From Candidatus Kapaibacterium sp. (lineage in GTDB: Bacteria; Bacteroidota; Ignavibacteria; Kapaibacteriales; UBA2268): a stretch of DNA of 64,000 nt. The DNA is taken from NCBI GenBank assembly GCA_013414795.1, contig CP058732.1, positions 1,339,950-1,403,949 on the forward strand, read 5' to 3'. The notes under the pieces are model-generated. The model was not told where the DNA came from, made no database searches, and saw only the letters and a list, made by a program, of their open reading frames with translations. Below, piece after piece: positions 47,114 through 56,318 of the stretch; position 1 is the first letter of the stretch, and each line of letters starts with the position of its first letter. Both the position numbers and the translations under genes were made by a program.

Positions 47114-47138
47114 AAGGGACATAGGTTGTCCCTTCTTT
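47114..47138 (+). terminator. Intrinsic terminator after the DUF3467 gene
   Basis: AAGGGACA (47114-47121) pairs perfectly with TGTCCCTT (47127-47134) over a 5-base loop, followed by CTTTGTT. It is the best terminator-like hairpin in the window and separates the fbp-to-DUF3467 run from the GH57 gene. Confidence 0.75.
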
Positions 47139-47155
47139 GTTAAATAGAGGTTGAA

Positions 47156-48871
47156 ATGCAGTCTGGTAGTTATGTTTTGATTTTGCATACCCATTTGCCG
47201 TGGGTCATTCATCACGGAACATATCCACACGGGGTCGATTGGTTGAACGAAGCAGTGGCTGAATGTTACATTCCTCTTTTAAACGTGTTTAACGATTTGC
47301 TGAACGAAGGTATTTTGCCAAAAGTTAGTATCGACATCTCACCAGTTTTGTGCGAACAATTGGAACATCCAGATTTCCCAGCGATTTTTGAAAATTACTG
47401 TAAAAGTAAAATTGAACTTGCTCAAAGAGATGAGAAGAACTTCACCGACTGGGGTTATCATCCACATCATATTTATTTAACAAAATACTGGCAAAATTGG
47501 TATTCTGAGAGGCTGAATGATTTCAACCATAAGTATTCCAAATCGATAATTAAGGCATTAAAGGCACTTCAAGATATTGGTGCAATAGAAGTTTTCACTT
47601 GTGCAGCAACCCATGGATATCTACCCCTTTTGGGAGACGACAAAAGTATTGAGTGCCAGATAAAACTTGCAGTCGAGAATTACAAAAAACATTTTGGGCG
47701 AGAACCTCGGGGGATTTGGCTACCTGAATGCGCATATAGACCATCGTACATTTGGAAAACTTTAATTCCAGTAAACCCTTATCATCAAGAAAGACTTCGC
47801 CCTGGTTTGGAACAATTCCTTGCCCGTTTCGGTTTAAATTATTTTATCACTGACCAAAATCTACTTGAAAGAAGTGTTCCGCTTGGAAAATTCGTTGATA
47901 AAGAAAAATATTTAGCCGACTTCTTCGAAAAACCCGAAGATTCTAACTTCGATTTTAATCCTTTGCGTTTGGTAAATGTCGCCTCTAGCGAAAAAGTTGA
48001 ATACGGAACTGCGGTTGCATTTACCCGACATCAAATGATGTCGATGCAAGTTTGGAGCGGTGATATTGGATATCCCGCTGAACCCGACTATTTGGATTTT
48101 CACAAAAGACACCTCGATTCAATGCTTCGTTATTGGCGTGTTACAGACCGCAAAGCGGATATGCTTTACAAAACCTTGTACTATCCCGAATGGACTGCGA
48201 AAAAGATTGATTTGCAAGCAAACCATTTTATTCATCATCTGGAAAATACTTTAAACTGGTACTTTAACCAAACGGGAATTCGAGGAACTCTATGCACTCC
48301 GTTTGACACTGAACTATTTGGTCATTGGTGGTTCGAAGGTCCAGAGTTTATCCGTGCTGTAATTAAAGGTTTGCACTTTTCTCCTTGGGTCAAAATGGCA
48401 ACTTGTAGCGAGGAAATTTTCCGAGTCGACCCAGATATAATTGTAAAACTGCCTGAAGGTTCTTGGGGAGTGAATAATAACCACGACGTTTGGAGCAATC
48501 CCGAGACGCTTTGGACTTGGGAGGCTATATACAATGATGAAAAGCGTTTTAATGAACTTATTGAGATTGTTAAAAATAGAAGAAATAATGAGTTAATTGT
48601 TCGAATTATGACACAAGCATTGCGAGAGTTGCTTTTGGTTCAATCTTCAGATTGGCAATTTTTGATTTACACAAAAAGTGCGAAAGATTATGCTGAACAA
48701 AGATTCTTTTTCCACCATTCAGATTTTAACCGCTTACTGGATTTGGTTGAAAAACTTTTGCAATCGAATAATTTGACGAAAGAAGATTTGTCTTTTCTTC
48801 AAGAATGCGAGAAGCGAAACTCTTTATTCCCTGAGTTACAATTAGATTGGTGGGACTTTACTCCTCGATAA
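47156..48871 (+). CDS. GH57 family 1,4-alpha-glucan branching enzyme
   Basis: Acts on alpha-glucans such as glycogen, adding alpha-1,6 branches. N-terminal motif LILHTHLPWVIHHG, then GIWLPECAYRP with the nucleophile Glu191 and TPFDTELFGHWWFEGPEF with Asp384 as general acid; the latter is typical of GH57 branching enzymes. The C-terminal helices with ELLLVQSSDWQFLI complete the fold. 571 residues. It is the first gene after a terminator and overlaps the flippase start by one base (TAATG), so its product and a polysaccharide exporter are likely co-expressed. Amylase activity is the main alternative. Confidence 0.92.
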   Translation: MQSGSYVLILHTHLPWVIHHGTYPHGVDWLNEAVAECYIPLLNVFNDLLNEGILPKVSIDISPVLCEQLEHPDFPAIFENYCKSKIELAQRDEKNFTDWGYHPHHIYLTKYWQNWYSERLNDFNHKYSKSIIKALKALQDIGAIEVFTCAATHGYLPLLGDDKSIECQIKLAVENYKKHFGREPRGIWLPECAYRPSYIWKTLIPVNPYHQERLRPGLEQFLARFGLNYFITDQNLLERSVPLGKFVDKEKYLADFFEKPEDSNFDFNPLRLVNVASSEKVEYGTAVAFTRHQMMSMQVWSGDIGYPAEPDYLDFHKRHLDSMLRYWRVTDRKADMLYKTLYYPEWTAKKIDLQANHFIHHLENTLNWYFNQTGIRGTLCTPFDTELFGHWWFEGPEFIRAVIKGLHFSPWVKMATCSEEIFRVDPDIIVKLPEGSWGVNNNHDVWSNPETLWTWEAIYNDEKRFNELIEIVKNRRNNELIVRIMTQALRELLLVQSSDWQFLIYTKSAKDYAEQRFFFHHSDFNRLLDLVEKLLQSNNLTKEDLSFLQECEKRNSLFPELQLDWWDFTPR

Positions 48872-50271
48872 TGGGCAATCTTGTTAAAAATACAATTCTT
48901 GTTGGAGTTTCAGAAATAGCGAGCAAAGGAATTATTGCACTCGCAATGATTCTTCTTGTTCGAACACTCTCCCCAGATTACTACGGTCTTTATTCGCTTG
49001 CTATTACCTTGACATATTTTTTTGTTGGGTTTCTCCATTCGGGTTTCTACACCATCGGAATGCGGGAAGTAGCCAAGTTCCCCGAACTTGCTACTAAATA
49101 TGTTAACAACATTACCACTTTAAAAATACTTATAAGCATTCTTTCATATGTAATTTTGTTTTTCATCATTCTTTTACTCGATAAGCCTACCGAGGCAAAG
49201 TATGTTTTTTTGACTGCTGGACTTTTCATTTTTATCCTTGTGTTCCACATAGATTGGCTTTTTCGTGGAATTGAAAGAATGGAGATTACCTCCATAGGTA
49301 GCATTTTACAAGGAGTTACCCTTCTTGCTTTAATTTTCCTTTTGGTTAAACAGCCACACCACATTTGGCGTGCAATATTTGTTTATCTTGCTTCTTGGTC
49401 TGTTTATATTTTGTTTGAACTTATAGTTTACTTTTTCATTAAAGGAAGAATAAGATTTGAGTTTGATAAACAGTTTAACAAAACTCTTCTTAAATCATCC
49501 TTGCCAATTTCTTTTTCATCATTGATAATTGCGTTGTATGCGAACATAAATGTGGTTATTTTAAATCTTTACCGTGGAGACTACGATACGGGGATTTATT
49601 CCGCAATGATTCGCTTAATGAATATTCTTCTGCTTCCAAACAGTATCCTTCAAATTGCTTTCTTTCCCGAATTGTCAAGGTCTGTTCTCAATGGTTCATT
49701 GATTAATTCACAAAAGAAATACTTAATTGTTCTTTTTACTATTGGCTTTTTTGCAATTTTTATGATGTTTGGTTATTCTACGGATATAATAAAATTTGTT
49801 TTTGGGGCAAAGTATCTTGTTGGCGACTTAATCTTCAAAGTTTCGCTTATCGCTTGCTTTTTCTCATATTTAAGTGCATCCGCTGTTATCATTTCTTATG
49901 CAATGGATAAACAAAAGAACTTCCTTTTTGCAACAATTGGTGGGGTTGGAGTATCGGTTTGTTTAAATTTGTTGCTTGTCCCTTTATACGGTGCGATGGG
50001 TGCTGTTGTTACTCTTGCAATAACTGAATTTTCTGTTTTTTTGCTATTAGTTATTTTGAACAAGGATTTGACTATTCTTGCTCCATATAAAGAAATTTTC
50101 AAACCCTCCTTGGTTGCGGTTTTTGCATTGATTTTCTCTAAATTTATTGAAACTTTAGCCAATACTTTATTGGCGATAATCGGTTATGTTGTGATTTTCT
50201 TGATTTTAGCCTTTTATTTGAAATTAATCTCCAAAGAACTGATTTTTAAATTAATACGATTTGGAAAGTAA
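48871..50271 (+). CDS. Polysaccharide flippase (Wzx/MATE-like MOP superfamily)
   Basis: Multi-pass inner-membrane transporter with about 12-14 hydrophobic segments. The N-terminal VGVSEIASKGIIALAMILLVRTLSPDYYGLYSLA is the classic opening of oligosaccharide flippases, with a repeat-like second half. It probably flips lipid-linked oligosaccharides. The start is ATG 48871, sharing a base with the GH57 stop; an earlier GTG would lie inside that gene. It abuts the convergent PEP-binding gene with zero intergenic bases. Confidence 0.9.
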   Translation: MGNLVKNTILVGVSEIASKGIIALAMILLVRTLSPDYYGLYSLAITLTYFFVGFLHSGFYTIGMREVAKFPELATKYVNNITTLKILISILSYVILFFIILLLDKPTEAKYVFLTAGLFIFILVFHIDWLFRGIERMEITSIGSILQGVTLLALIFLLVKQPHHIWRAIFVYLASWSVYILFELIVYFFIKGRIRFEFDKQFNKTLLKSSLPISFSSLIIALYANINVVILNLYRGDYDTGIYSAMIRLMNILLLPNSILQIAFFPELSRSVLNGSLINSQKKYLIVLFTIGFFAIFMMFGYSTDIIKFVFGAKYLVGDLIFKVSLIACFFSYLSASAVIISYAMDKQKNFLFATIGGVGVSVCLNLLLVPLYGAMGAVVTLAITEFSVFLLLVILNKDLTILAPYKEIFKPSLVAVFALIFSKFIETLANTLLAIIGYVVIFLILAFYLKLISKELIFKLIRFGK

Positions 50272-53082
50272 TCATAATAGTTTTTTGGATAAATTCTTCG
50301 TTGGATTCATTATTTCATTGAAATAGTAGTTTTCTTTCGTACATTCTTCTGGGGTGATGAATTTCACATCCAATGGTTTAGGATGGTTGAAACCAGTGTT
50401 AATGTAAATAATTTCTTTCAATAATGCCTCCCAGGGTTCAAGCCAAGATACCAAACGCATCAAGTTTTCTTTGTTGTTTTCCACGAGAAATAGCAAATCC
50501 AGGTCCGAAGTTTCGGAGGCAGTTTTATTATAAACTGTTCCAAAAAGGTAAACTCCTAGAACACCATATTTAACTGGTTTTAGTTTGCTTATCATTTTCT
50601 CAGCAAATTTCCAACGAAGTTCCCAAGGCTCCTCGAGTTGTGCTTTTGCCTCTTTGACTAGTTTCGGTTGGTAAACTTTGAAAATTGGGGAAATTGACGA
50701 CTCGGAGAAAAATCCTATTGAAGTGTTTGAACTTGCGCTACTTATTATTTTAAGTACCTTCCCACCCGTTTCTTTGGGTATCGATACAACTTTGAGAATT
50801 GGTGAAAGGTGGACGTATTCTGGAAGAAACTCGCCTAAAAAGTTAAAAGACCTATTGATAAAGAATTCATTAAATATTGTACCTTCTTCTTGGAGTACAA
50901 TTGGAATGTAGAGAATATTTGATTCAACCAAATCTTGAAAAAAGTGCGTTCCGAAAGAAACTTCTGGGGAATATACTCCGAGAGTATTTGCAATTTCAAT
51001 CAGACAGGCTGTATTGAAAATAGAAGAGTATGTGACTTTGACTCCAAGTCTGAAATCATCTCGTGTACCCCAGCGACCAGGACCAATAAGAACAAATTTT
51101 TTTGCGGGTAGGAGGGTGTTTAATTTTCCGATTGCTTCTGAAATTTCGATGTATTCCTCCTTCGTGGTTATTTTGGAGTAGTTGGTTGGGTCAACAAAAA
51201 CAATATATTCAAGGTCGTTAGTTTTCCCGTTGCTAACGAATTTATGGGATTTGAAAAGCAAATCTTCTTCGGCAATGTTATCGGGTATTTCATATTGAAG
51301 GGAGTCTTTGATTGTGCTTTGTGAACGACATTGCAAAATGTACAAACTTTCACCATTGAAAGCAAATTCAATATCTACTGGTGTTCCCAATTCACTTTCC
51401 AAAATGTTCAATATCTTTCTTATTGTTGAAAGAAAATCAGTGTTTGTGAATAGATTGTCGAAGGTTACCAACAGTTCTTGTTCTCGTGGATTAATTGAAA
51501 ATCCAACTGGGCGTCTTAAAGTTTTCTCTTCGAGTATTGAGAATACTAAATTTATTGCGGGAAAGTAGTCTCCGTATTTTTTCATTAATTCATTTATTGA
51601 AACAGTTTCAAATTTGTTGGTTTTCAGATTTATTGCATCGAGACGGTGGGGTGAATACTTGATGTAGTCGGATATTTCTGTATAGACTTTTAAACCAGGT
51701 TTACCAGGGGATATGAGTATAGGATAGTCGTCCCCAGTACGGTCGACAGCCCTTGTACCCAATCCCACGACGAGTCTTATTAAGCCGTCATTTCGTTCCA
51801 ATCGTGGCGACCAGCGAAAGTCGTTATAACTAAATGCAACACCAGAGAAAATTGGGAAGAAATAATCCCCAACTTTGGTTCCAACAACTTCTTGTATCAT
51901 AATACCCATCTCTTCGTTGTAGTCCAAAAGATTGTGTTCAATTCGATAGCCGATTGGGTCGGGACTAAAAGTGGAAGCGTAGACTTCTGCAATCGCATCC
52001 ATCAAAGCGAGAAGTTTTTCTTCTTTGGTTCCTTGGTTTGCCAGAAAAATGCTTTTATACTTTCCAGGGAAAGCAGTGCCAACTCTGTCTTCCAAAAGAC
52101 TTGAAGAGCGAACAATGATTGGGTTGTCACCGAAATCGTCAAGGGCACGGACAAGACCGTTTATCATTTCGGGTGGAAATTGGGAATTTTTAAATACTTG
52201 GATAATATTTGGATACTCAATTCGAATTTCGTCGATTGACTTGTATTTCTGTTCAATAATATCCTCTAAATTGTTGTAGGTGAGAAAATCGTAAAACGCA
52301 TCCGAGGGAATAAACCAAGTTTTAGGAGTTTTAATTTTATCTAACGAAAATTGAGATTCTTTTCTCAAAGAGTGGGGATTTTCTTTGGCATAGTTTTGTA
52401 TAATTTTCGAAGCCAGTATCAAGCCAGCTGCCTTGCCTCCAAATCTTCCAATACCTTCTGTGGTGATAATTGTTTTAAGTAGTAATTCGTAGAAGTCTGT
52501 GATGCTCAAAAAGTTTTTTGAGATTTTAACAAATTCTAATTGGTCGGACAATAGACGGCGAGAAAGTGCAACTCGAATTCCTTGCACTGCTGGTGATGAT
52601 TTATATTGTTCTTCCATTTCTGATAAATTGGGTGTTTGATAGATGTATTTTCGCAATGCTTCGGTTATTTCTTTTAAAGGTATCGATTGATTTGTCAAGA
52701 GGCGAAGCAATCCGCTGGCTTTTTCTTCGAAAAGCCATTTTTGTATCAGATAAAGCATTTGTTCGTTGGATAGGTGATTTGATGCGACATCGAAAATTTC
52801 TTTTGAATACTTTAACGAGTTCTGCAACGCATTTTTTTGGCTCGGTTGGCTGTTATCGGTTAAAAAGTTTTCTCTTATGCTATCAGAATTCCAGAGGAAA
52901 TTACTAATCTCTTTCGCTTCGGGATATCCACGGAATAGTAAGTAATTGAGCATTTTCCTTGAGATTACAGAAAACAAATATGGGTCGATTTGCACCAAAG
53001 TATTGATTAGTTTTTTTAGTTCCTCTTTGCTGATTATTTCATTTTGTAAATTTTCATTGGAATTTGAATTGCTTTGTTTCAT
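50272..53082 (-). CDS. PEP/pyruvate-binding (ATP-grasp) domain protein fused to a nucleotidyltransferase
   Basis: I recognise the domains but not the function. After a helical N-terminal region (1-205) comes a pyruvate phosphate dikinase-like nucleotide-binding domain (about 208-595) with GGKAAGL (215-221), IVRSSSLLED (323-332), AFPGKYKS and IEFAFNGESLYILQCR. No phosphohistidine swivelling domain is visible. Residues 660-735 hold a module with GPGRWGT and SFGTHFFQDL, seen in other uncharacterised PEP-binding proteins. The C-terminus is a pol-beta-type nucleotidyltransferase: LFGTVY (846-851), SDLDL (859-863) and the likely third acid Asp905. It may transfer a nucleotide or phosphate to an unknown target. 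Confidence 0.8.
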   Translation of the reverse strand: MKQSNSNSNENLQNEIISKEELKKLINTLVQIDPYLFSVISRKMLNYLLFRGYPEAKEISNFLWNSDSIRENFLTDNSQPSQKNALQNSLKYSKEIFDVASNHLSNEQMLYLIQKWLFEEKASGLLRLLTNQSIPLKEITEALRKYIYQTPNLSEMEEQYKSSPAVQGIRVALSRRLLSDQLEFVKISKNFLSITDFYELLLKTIITTEGIGRFGGKAAGLILASKIIQNYAKENPHSLRKESQFSLDKIKTPKTWFIPSDAFYDFLTYNNLEDIIEQKYKSIDEIRIEYPNIIQVFKNSQFPPEMINGLVRALDDFGDNPIIVRSSSLLEDRVGTAFPGKYKSIFLANQGTKEEKLLALMDAIAEVYASTFSPDPIGYRIEHNLLDYNEEMGIMIQEVVGTKVGDYFFPIFSGVAFSYNDFRWSPRLERNDGLIRLVVGLGTRAVDRTGDDYPILISPGKPGLKVYTEISDYIKYSPHRLDAINLKTNKFETVSINELMKKYGDYFPAINLVFSILEEKTLRRPVGFSINPREQELLVTFDNLFTNTDFLSTIRKILNILESELGTPVDIEFAFNGESLYILQCRSQSTIKDSLQYEIPDNIAEEDLLFKSHKFVSNGKTNDLEYIVFVDPTNYSKITTKEEYIEISEAIGKLNTLLPAKKFVLIGPGRWGTRDDFRLGVKVTYSSIFNTACLIEIANTLGVYSPEVSFGTHFFQDLVESNILYIPIVLQEEGTIFNEFFINRSFNFLGEFLPEYVHLSPILKVVSIPKETGGKVLKIISSASSNTSIGFFSESSISPIFKVYQPKLVKEAKAQLEEPWELRWKFAEKMISKLKPVKYGVLGVYLFGTVYNKTASETSDLDLLFLVENNKENLMRLVSWLEPWEALLKEIIYINTGFNHPKPLDVKFITPEECTKENYYFNEIMNPTKNLSKKLL

Positions 53083-53161
53083 AGCAAACTTTGCATTTTG
53101 ATTAAAATTAGTTTTATTTGGAAAATAAATTTGATTAAAATAACAAAAAAATATTGTTTAG

Positions 53162-54988
53162 TTAAGAAATTTGCAATGTATATAATTTGTGATAAATATT
53201 TTTGTTTGCAAGGAGTTGCGAGTGGGTGCCTCGTTCGACAATTTTACCATTTTCAAAAACAAGAATTTCGTCTGCATTTACAATAGTGGAGAGTCGGTGT
53301 GCCACAATGACTGCAGTTTTGTCCTTCAAAGATGCGTTTATTGCCTCTTGAACAACTTTTTCCGATTCTGAATCGAGTGAAGAAGTGGCTTCGTCGAAGA
53401 TTAGTATTTCTGGATTACGAACCAAAGCCCTTGCGATAGCAATTCTTTGTCGCTCCCCGCCAGACAGCATAACACCACGCTCGCCAATCACAGTGTCTAA
53501 TCCCTCGGGTAGTTTCATAATAAAATTCAATGAATTAGAAATTTGACAGGCTTTCAATATGTCTTCTTCGCTTGCTTTTGGGTTTCCAATCAAAATATTA
53601 TTTCGAATTGTGTCGTTAAACAAAATAATTTCTTGGGATACAATTCCAAAAAGATTTCGATATTTGTGAATGTCAAATTCTTTGATGTTTACTCTGTCGA
53701 GTTTAATTTCTCCTTCGATTGGGTCATAAAAACGCACAATAAGGTCTACAATTGTCGACTTCCCACTTCCACTTGCACCAACAAGAGCAACTTTCTTCCC
53801 CTTTTCAACTTTGAATGATACATTTTTTAACACCAAATCGGAATTGTAGGCAAAGGATACATTTTCAAACTCGATGCATTTTTCAAATTTGGGTTCTTTG
53901 TTTTTATTAGAAACAATTTTGACTTCCTGGTCGAGAATATCGAAAACTCTTTTAGTAGAAACAATTCCACGCTGGAATTGAGATATGTTGTGTACTATTG
54001 TTGCAACTGGGCTCATTATCGAAAATAGAGCAAAAAGGAAAAGCATAAGTTCGTCGCCACGCATTTTGCCTTCCAAAACGAACGAACCCCCAACAAGAAA
54101 AACAATTACGAGGGCAATTATAGCAAAAATTTCATTCAAAGAAGGAACAAGAGATATTACTGATTGAAACTTGATTGATGACTTGAAATATTTATTGGTT
54201 TTATCGAAGAATTTACTTTTGGTTTGCTCTTCGAAGTTATAGCCTTTAATAATGCGTATTCCAGACAAAGATTCTTGGAGAACAGTTGTAAAATCTGCCA
54301 TTGCTCCTTGCATTCGGTTTGCATACCGTCGTAGGTAATAGGTTGAAATTCGTAGTATACCAATTGTAGCAATGCTTGAACTAAAAGCGATTAAAGAAAG
54401 AAATGGAGAAATGGAAAGCAATAGGAAAAGAAATAGAACAACCTGGATAAATTCTCGCAGAAGACCGGTTAAAGCAGAAATAGTTGTAGAATTTACAATT
54501 GTAACATCGTTTGTCAATGTGGAAATAATCGAACCAGCCTGTGTTGTGTTAAAATAGTTTAAATCGAGGGTCATTAGTTTCGAAAAAAGATTATTTCGGA
54601 TGTATCTGATAATGCTCTCTTCGAGCCTTGCATTAACAATTGAACCAAGGTATTTGAATAAATTTTTAAATACAAATAAGATTATGATGAACACACTTAA
54701 ATTGATAAGAGTAGATTTTACATCGTTTGGGTTAACGACAAGATTTTTTAGAAAGTTGAAAAACTCGTTCTTAATGTTTGATAACAAGTTGTTAGATTGT
54801 GTGTTCTGTTCAATTGAAATATTTGAGTTAAAAATTAATTCGAAGATTGGCTTAATAGTTGCGACTGTTGTTGCAGTTAAGGTAGAAAAGACAGTGTTTA
54901 AAATAATAGTAGCAATTAGCAAACCAAGAAATGGCTTTACAAAAGTAAAACTACGAAAAAAGTAGGACCGCTTTGGCTTATCACTCAT
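53162..54988 (-). CDS. ABC transporter, MsbA-like exporter (fused TM and ATPase domains)
   Basis: Half-transporter of the type I ABC exporter family. Six transmembrane segments occupy about 1-325, and the ATPase domain has Walker A GASGSGKST, the Q-loop, signature LSGGERQRIAI, Walker B ILIFDEATSSLD and the switch His in VAHRLSTI. At 608 residues it has the length of MsbA or lipid/drug exporters. The substrate is not evident. It overlaps tlpA by 4 bases upstream (ATGA) and lies 79 bases before the PEP-binding gene. Confidence 0.93.
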   Translation of the reverse strand: MSDKPKRSYFFRSFTFVKPFLGLLIATIILNTVFSTLTATTVATIKPIFELIFNSNISIEQNTQSNNLLSNIKNEFFNFLKNLVVNPNDVKSTLINLSVFIIILFVFKNLFKYLGSIVNARLEESIIRYIRNNLFSKLMTLDLNYFNTTQAGSIISTLTNDVTIVNSTTISALTGLLREFIQVVLFLFLLLSISPFLSLIAFSSSIATIGILRISTYYLRRYANRMQGAMADFTTVLQESLSGIRIIKGYNFEEQTKSKFFDKTNKYFKSSIKFQSVISLVPSLNEIFAIIALVIVFLVGGSFVLEGKMRGDELMLFLFALFSIMSPVATIVHNISQFQRGIVSTKRVFDILDQEVKIVSNKNKEPKFEKCIEFENVSFAYNSDLVLKNVSFKVEKGKKVALVGASGSGKSTIVDLIVRFYDPIEGEIKLDRVNIKEFDIHKYRNLFGIVSQEIILFNDTIRNNILIGNPKASEEDILKACQISNSLNFIMKLPEGLDTVIGERGVMLSGGERQRIAIARALVRNPEILIFDEATSSLDSESEKVVQEAINASLKDKTAVIVAHRLSTIVNADEILVFENGKIVERGTHSQLLANKNIYHKLYTLQIS

Positions 54989-55518
54989 TTGTTGTGGATT
55001 TCGTTTTCTTTGTTTTGTTGTTCTTCTTGTTCGAGAAGTTTTTTAATCATATCATAAAGATAATTTTCATCGCCAGTGGCGTATCCGTTGTGTTCCCAAA
55101 CAATTTCCCCTTTGGAATTGACAAGGAATGAGTGGGGTGGGTTGTTAACATTCATAGCACGACGGAAATCACCATTTTCGTCAAGGTAGACCTCAAATTT
55201 CCAGTTTCTACCTTTGACGAAAGGGGCAACTTTTTTTGAATTCCTTACATCATCGATAGAAACTGCAATGATTTTCACCCCAGTCTCTTCTTGCCATTTA
55301 TCATACACTTCGTGGATGTTGTTCAATTCCATAATACAAGGTTTGCACCAAGTTGCCCAAAAGTTTATTACAAAAGGTTTCCCGCCATTGTTAAATGTTT
55401 TGGTTTCGATGGTTTCGCCTTTTAAGTTTTTCACTTTAGTGTTGGGTATAGTCTTTTTTTCTTGTGCATAGGCAAATGTGAAAAGCAAAGCGATTAACAA
55501 AATAAGATACTTTTTCAT
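54985..55518 (-). CDS. TlpA-like thiol-disulfide oxidoreductase
   Basis: Periplasmic thioredoxin-fold protein. Signal peptide MKKYLILLIALLFTFAYAQ, then FVINFWATWCKPC with Cys58 and Cys61 as the redox pair, and the cis-Pro segment NVNNPPHSFLV. The C-terminal tail is very rich in Glu, Gln and Asn. It is the first gene of a minus-strand run with the ABC exporter. It may help maturation of secreted or membrane proteins with cysteines. Confidence 0.92.
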   Translation of the reverse strand: MKKYLILLIALLFTFAYAQEKKTIPNTKVKNLKGETIETKTFNNGGKPFVINFWATWCKPCIMELNNIHEVYDKWQEETGVKIIAVSIDDVRNSKKVAPFVKGRNWKFEVYLDENGDFRRAMNVNNPPHSFLVNSKGEIVWEHNGYATGDENYLYDMIKKLLEQEEQQNKENEIHNK

Positions 55519-55588
55519 AATTGTTCCTACAAAAATTTGAAAAAATTATTTAAATTAAACTTTTTAAAGAACAAAATTAATAATAATT

Positions 55589-56266
55589 ATGAAAAGACTT
55601 TTTATTTTACTTTTGGCGATAAGTTTATTCACCTATCCGCTATTTTCAAAAAGCATTGAAATTGTAAACGGAGATTTCCTTGTAACTACTTCACCGAATA
55701 CTGATGAAATTAAAGCACATTGTGTATTTAAAAATGTTTCCGACCAAACGATTGATGTTAAATTGACCATCAATCTGCTTGAAGCAACCGAGGGCTTGGA
55801 CGTTGCTTTCTGTTGGGGTCCAATATGTTACCCACCATTAGTTGTCAATGTGCCAAGGAATCCAAACGATGTGATAACATTAGCGCCAGGTGCAATTTCA
55901 GGCGAAAATGAATTTTACCTAACATTCAGTCCCAATGGGTACGAAGGAACAGCCGTAGTTGAGGCAATTCTTTATGTTGCTTCCAATCCAGAGGATTCTC
56001 TCCACCTAACATTCAAATTGACAACTGTACTTGGAGTGGAAGAACCAAGTTTAAATCCCCCTTTTGAATGTATCATTGTAGACTCAAAAGTAGAATTAGA
56101 AAAATTTGGTTTAAATAACAAGACCGTAGAAATTTATTCTTTAAACGGTTCTTTAATATCTAAATTAGAATTCACTAATCTATTAGATGTTTCTTTCTTA
56201 CCTAAAGGGATATATCTGTTAGTCCAAAATGAAACAAGGAAAAGAATTATAATAATAAAATTATAA
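55589..56266 (+). CDS. Secreted protein with short T9SS-like C-terminal domain
   Basis: Signal peptide (MKRLFILLLAISLFTYPLFS) and a beta-rich body containing the pair DVAFCWGPICYPPLVV. The last ~65 residues (VELEKFGLNNKTVEIYSLNGSLISKLEF ... LPKGIYLLVQNE) match the pattern of type-A sorting domains, although the usual NP motif is missing. It probably is exported by the T9SS; function unknown. It is transcribed away from tlpA and toward the hybrid kinase. Confidence 0.75.
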   Translation: MKRLFILLLAISLFTYPLFSKSIEIVNGDFLVTTSPNTDEIKAHCVFKNVSDQTIDVKLTINLLEATEGLDVAFCWGPICYPPLVVNVPRNPNDVITLAPGAISGENEFYLTFSPNGYEGTAVVEAILYVASNPEDSLHLTFKLTTVLGVEEPSLNPPFECIIVDSKVELEKFGLNNKTVEIYSLNGSLISKLEFTNLLDVSFLPKGIYLLVQNETRKRIIIIKL

Positions 56267-56306
56267 TTAATTAAATTTTAACATAATTAATTTTGTTTTT
56301 TCTTAT

Positions 56307-56312
56307 AGGAGA
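56307..56312 (+). promoter_or_regulatory. Shine-Dalgarno of the hybrid kinase gene
   Basis: AGGAGA lies 6 bases before ATG 56319 and supports that start. Confidence 0.65.
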
Positions 56313-56318
56313 AATCAA

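Noticed and set aside
54600-54965. A 121-residue open frame antisense to the ABC exporter gene
   Set aside because: It overlaps the conserved membrane domain of the exporter and has no ribosome site or recognisable product.
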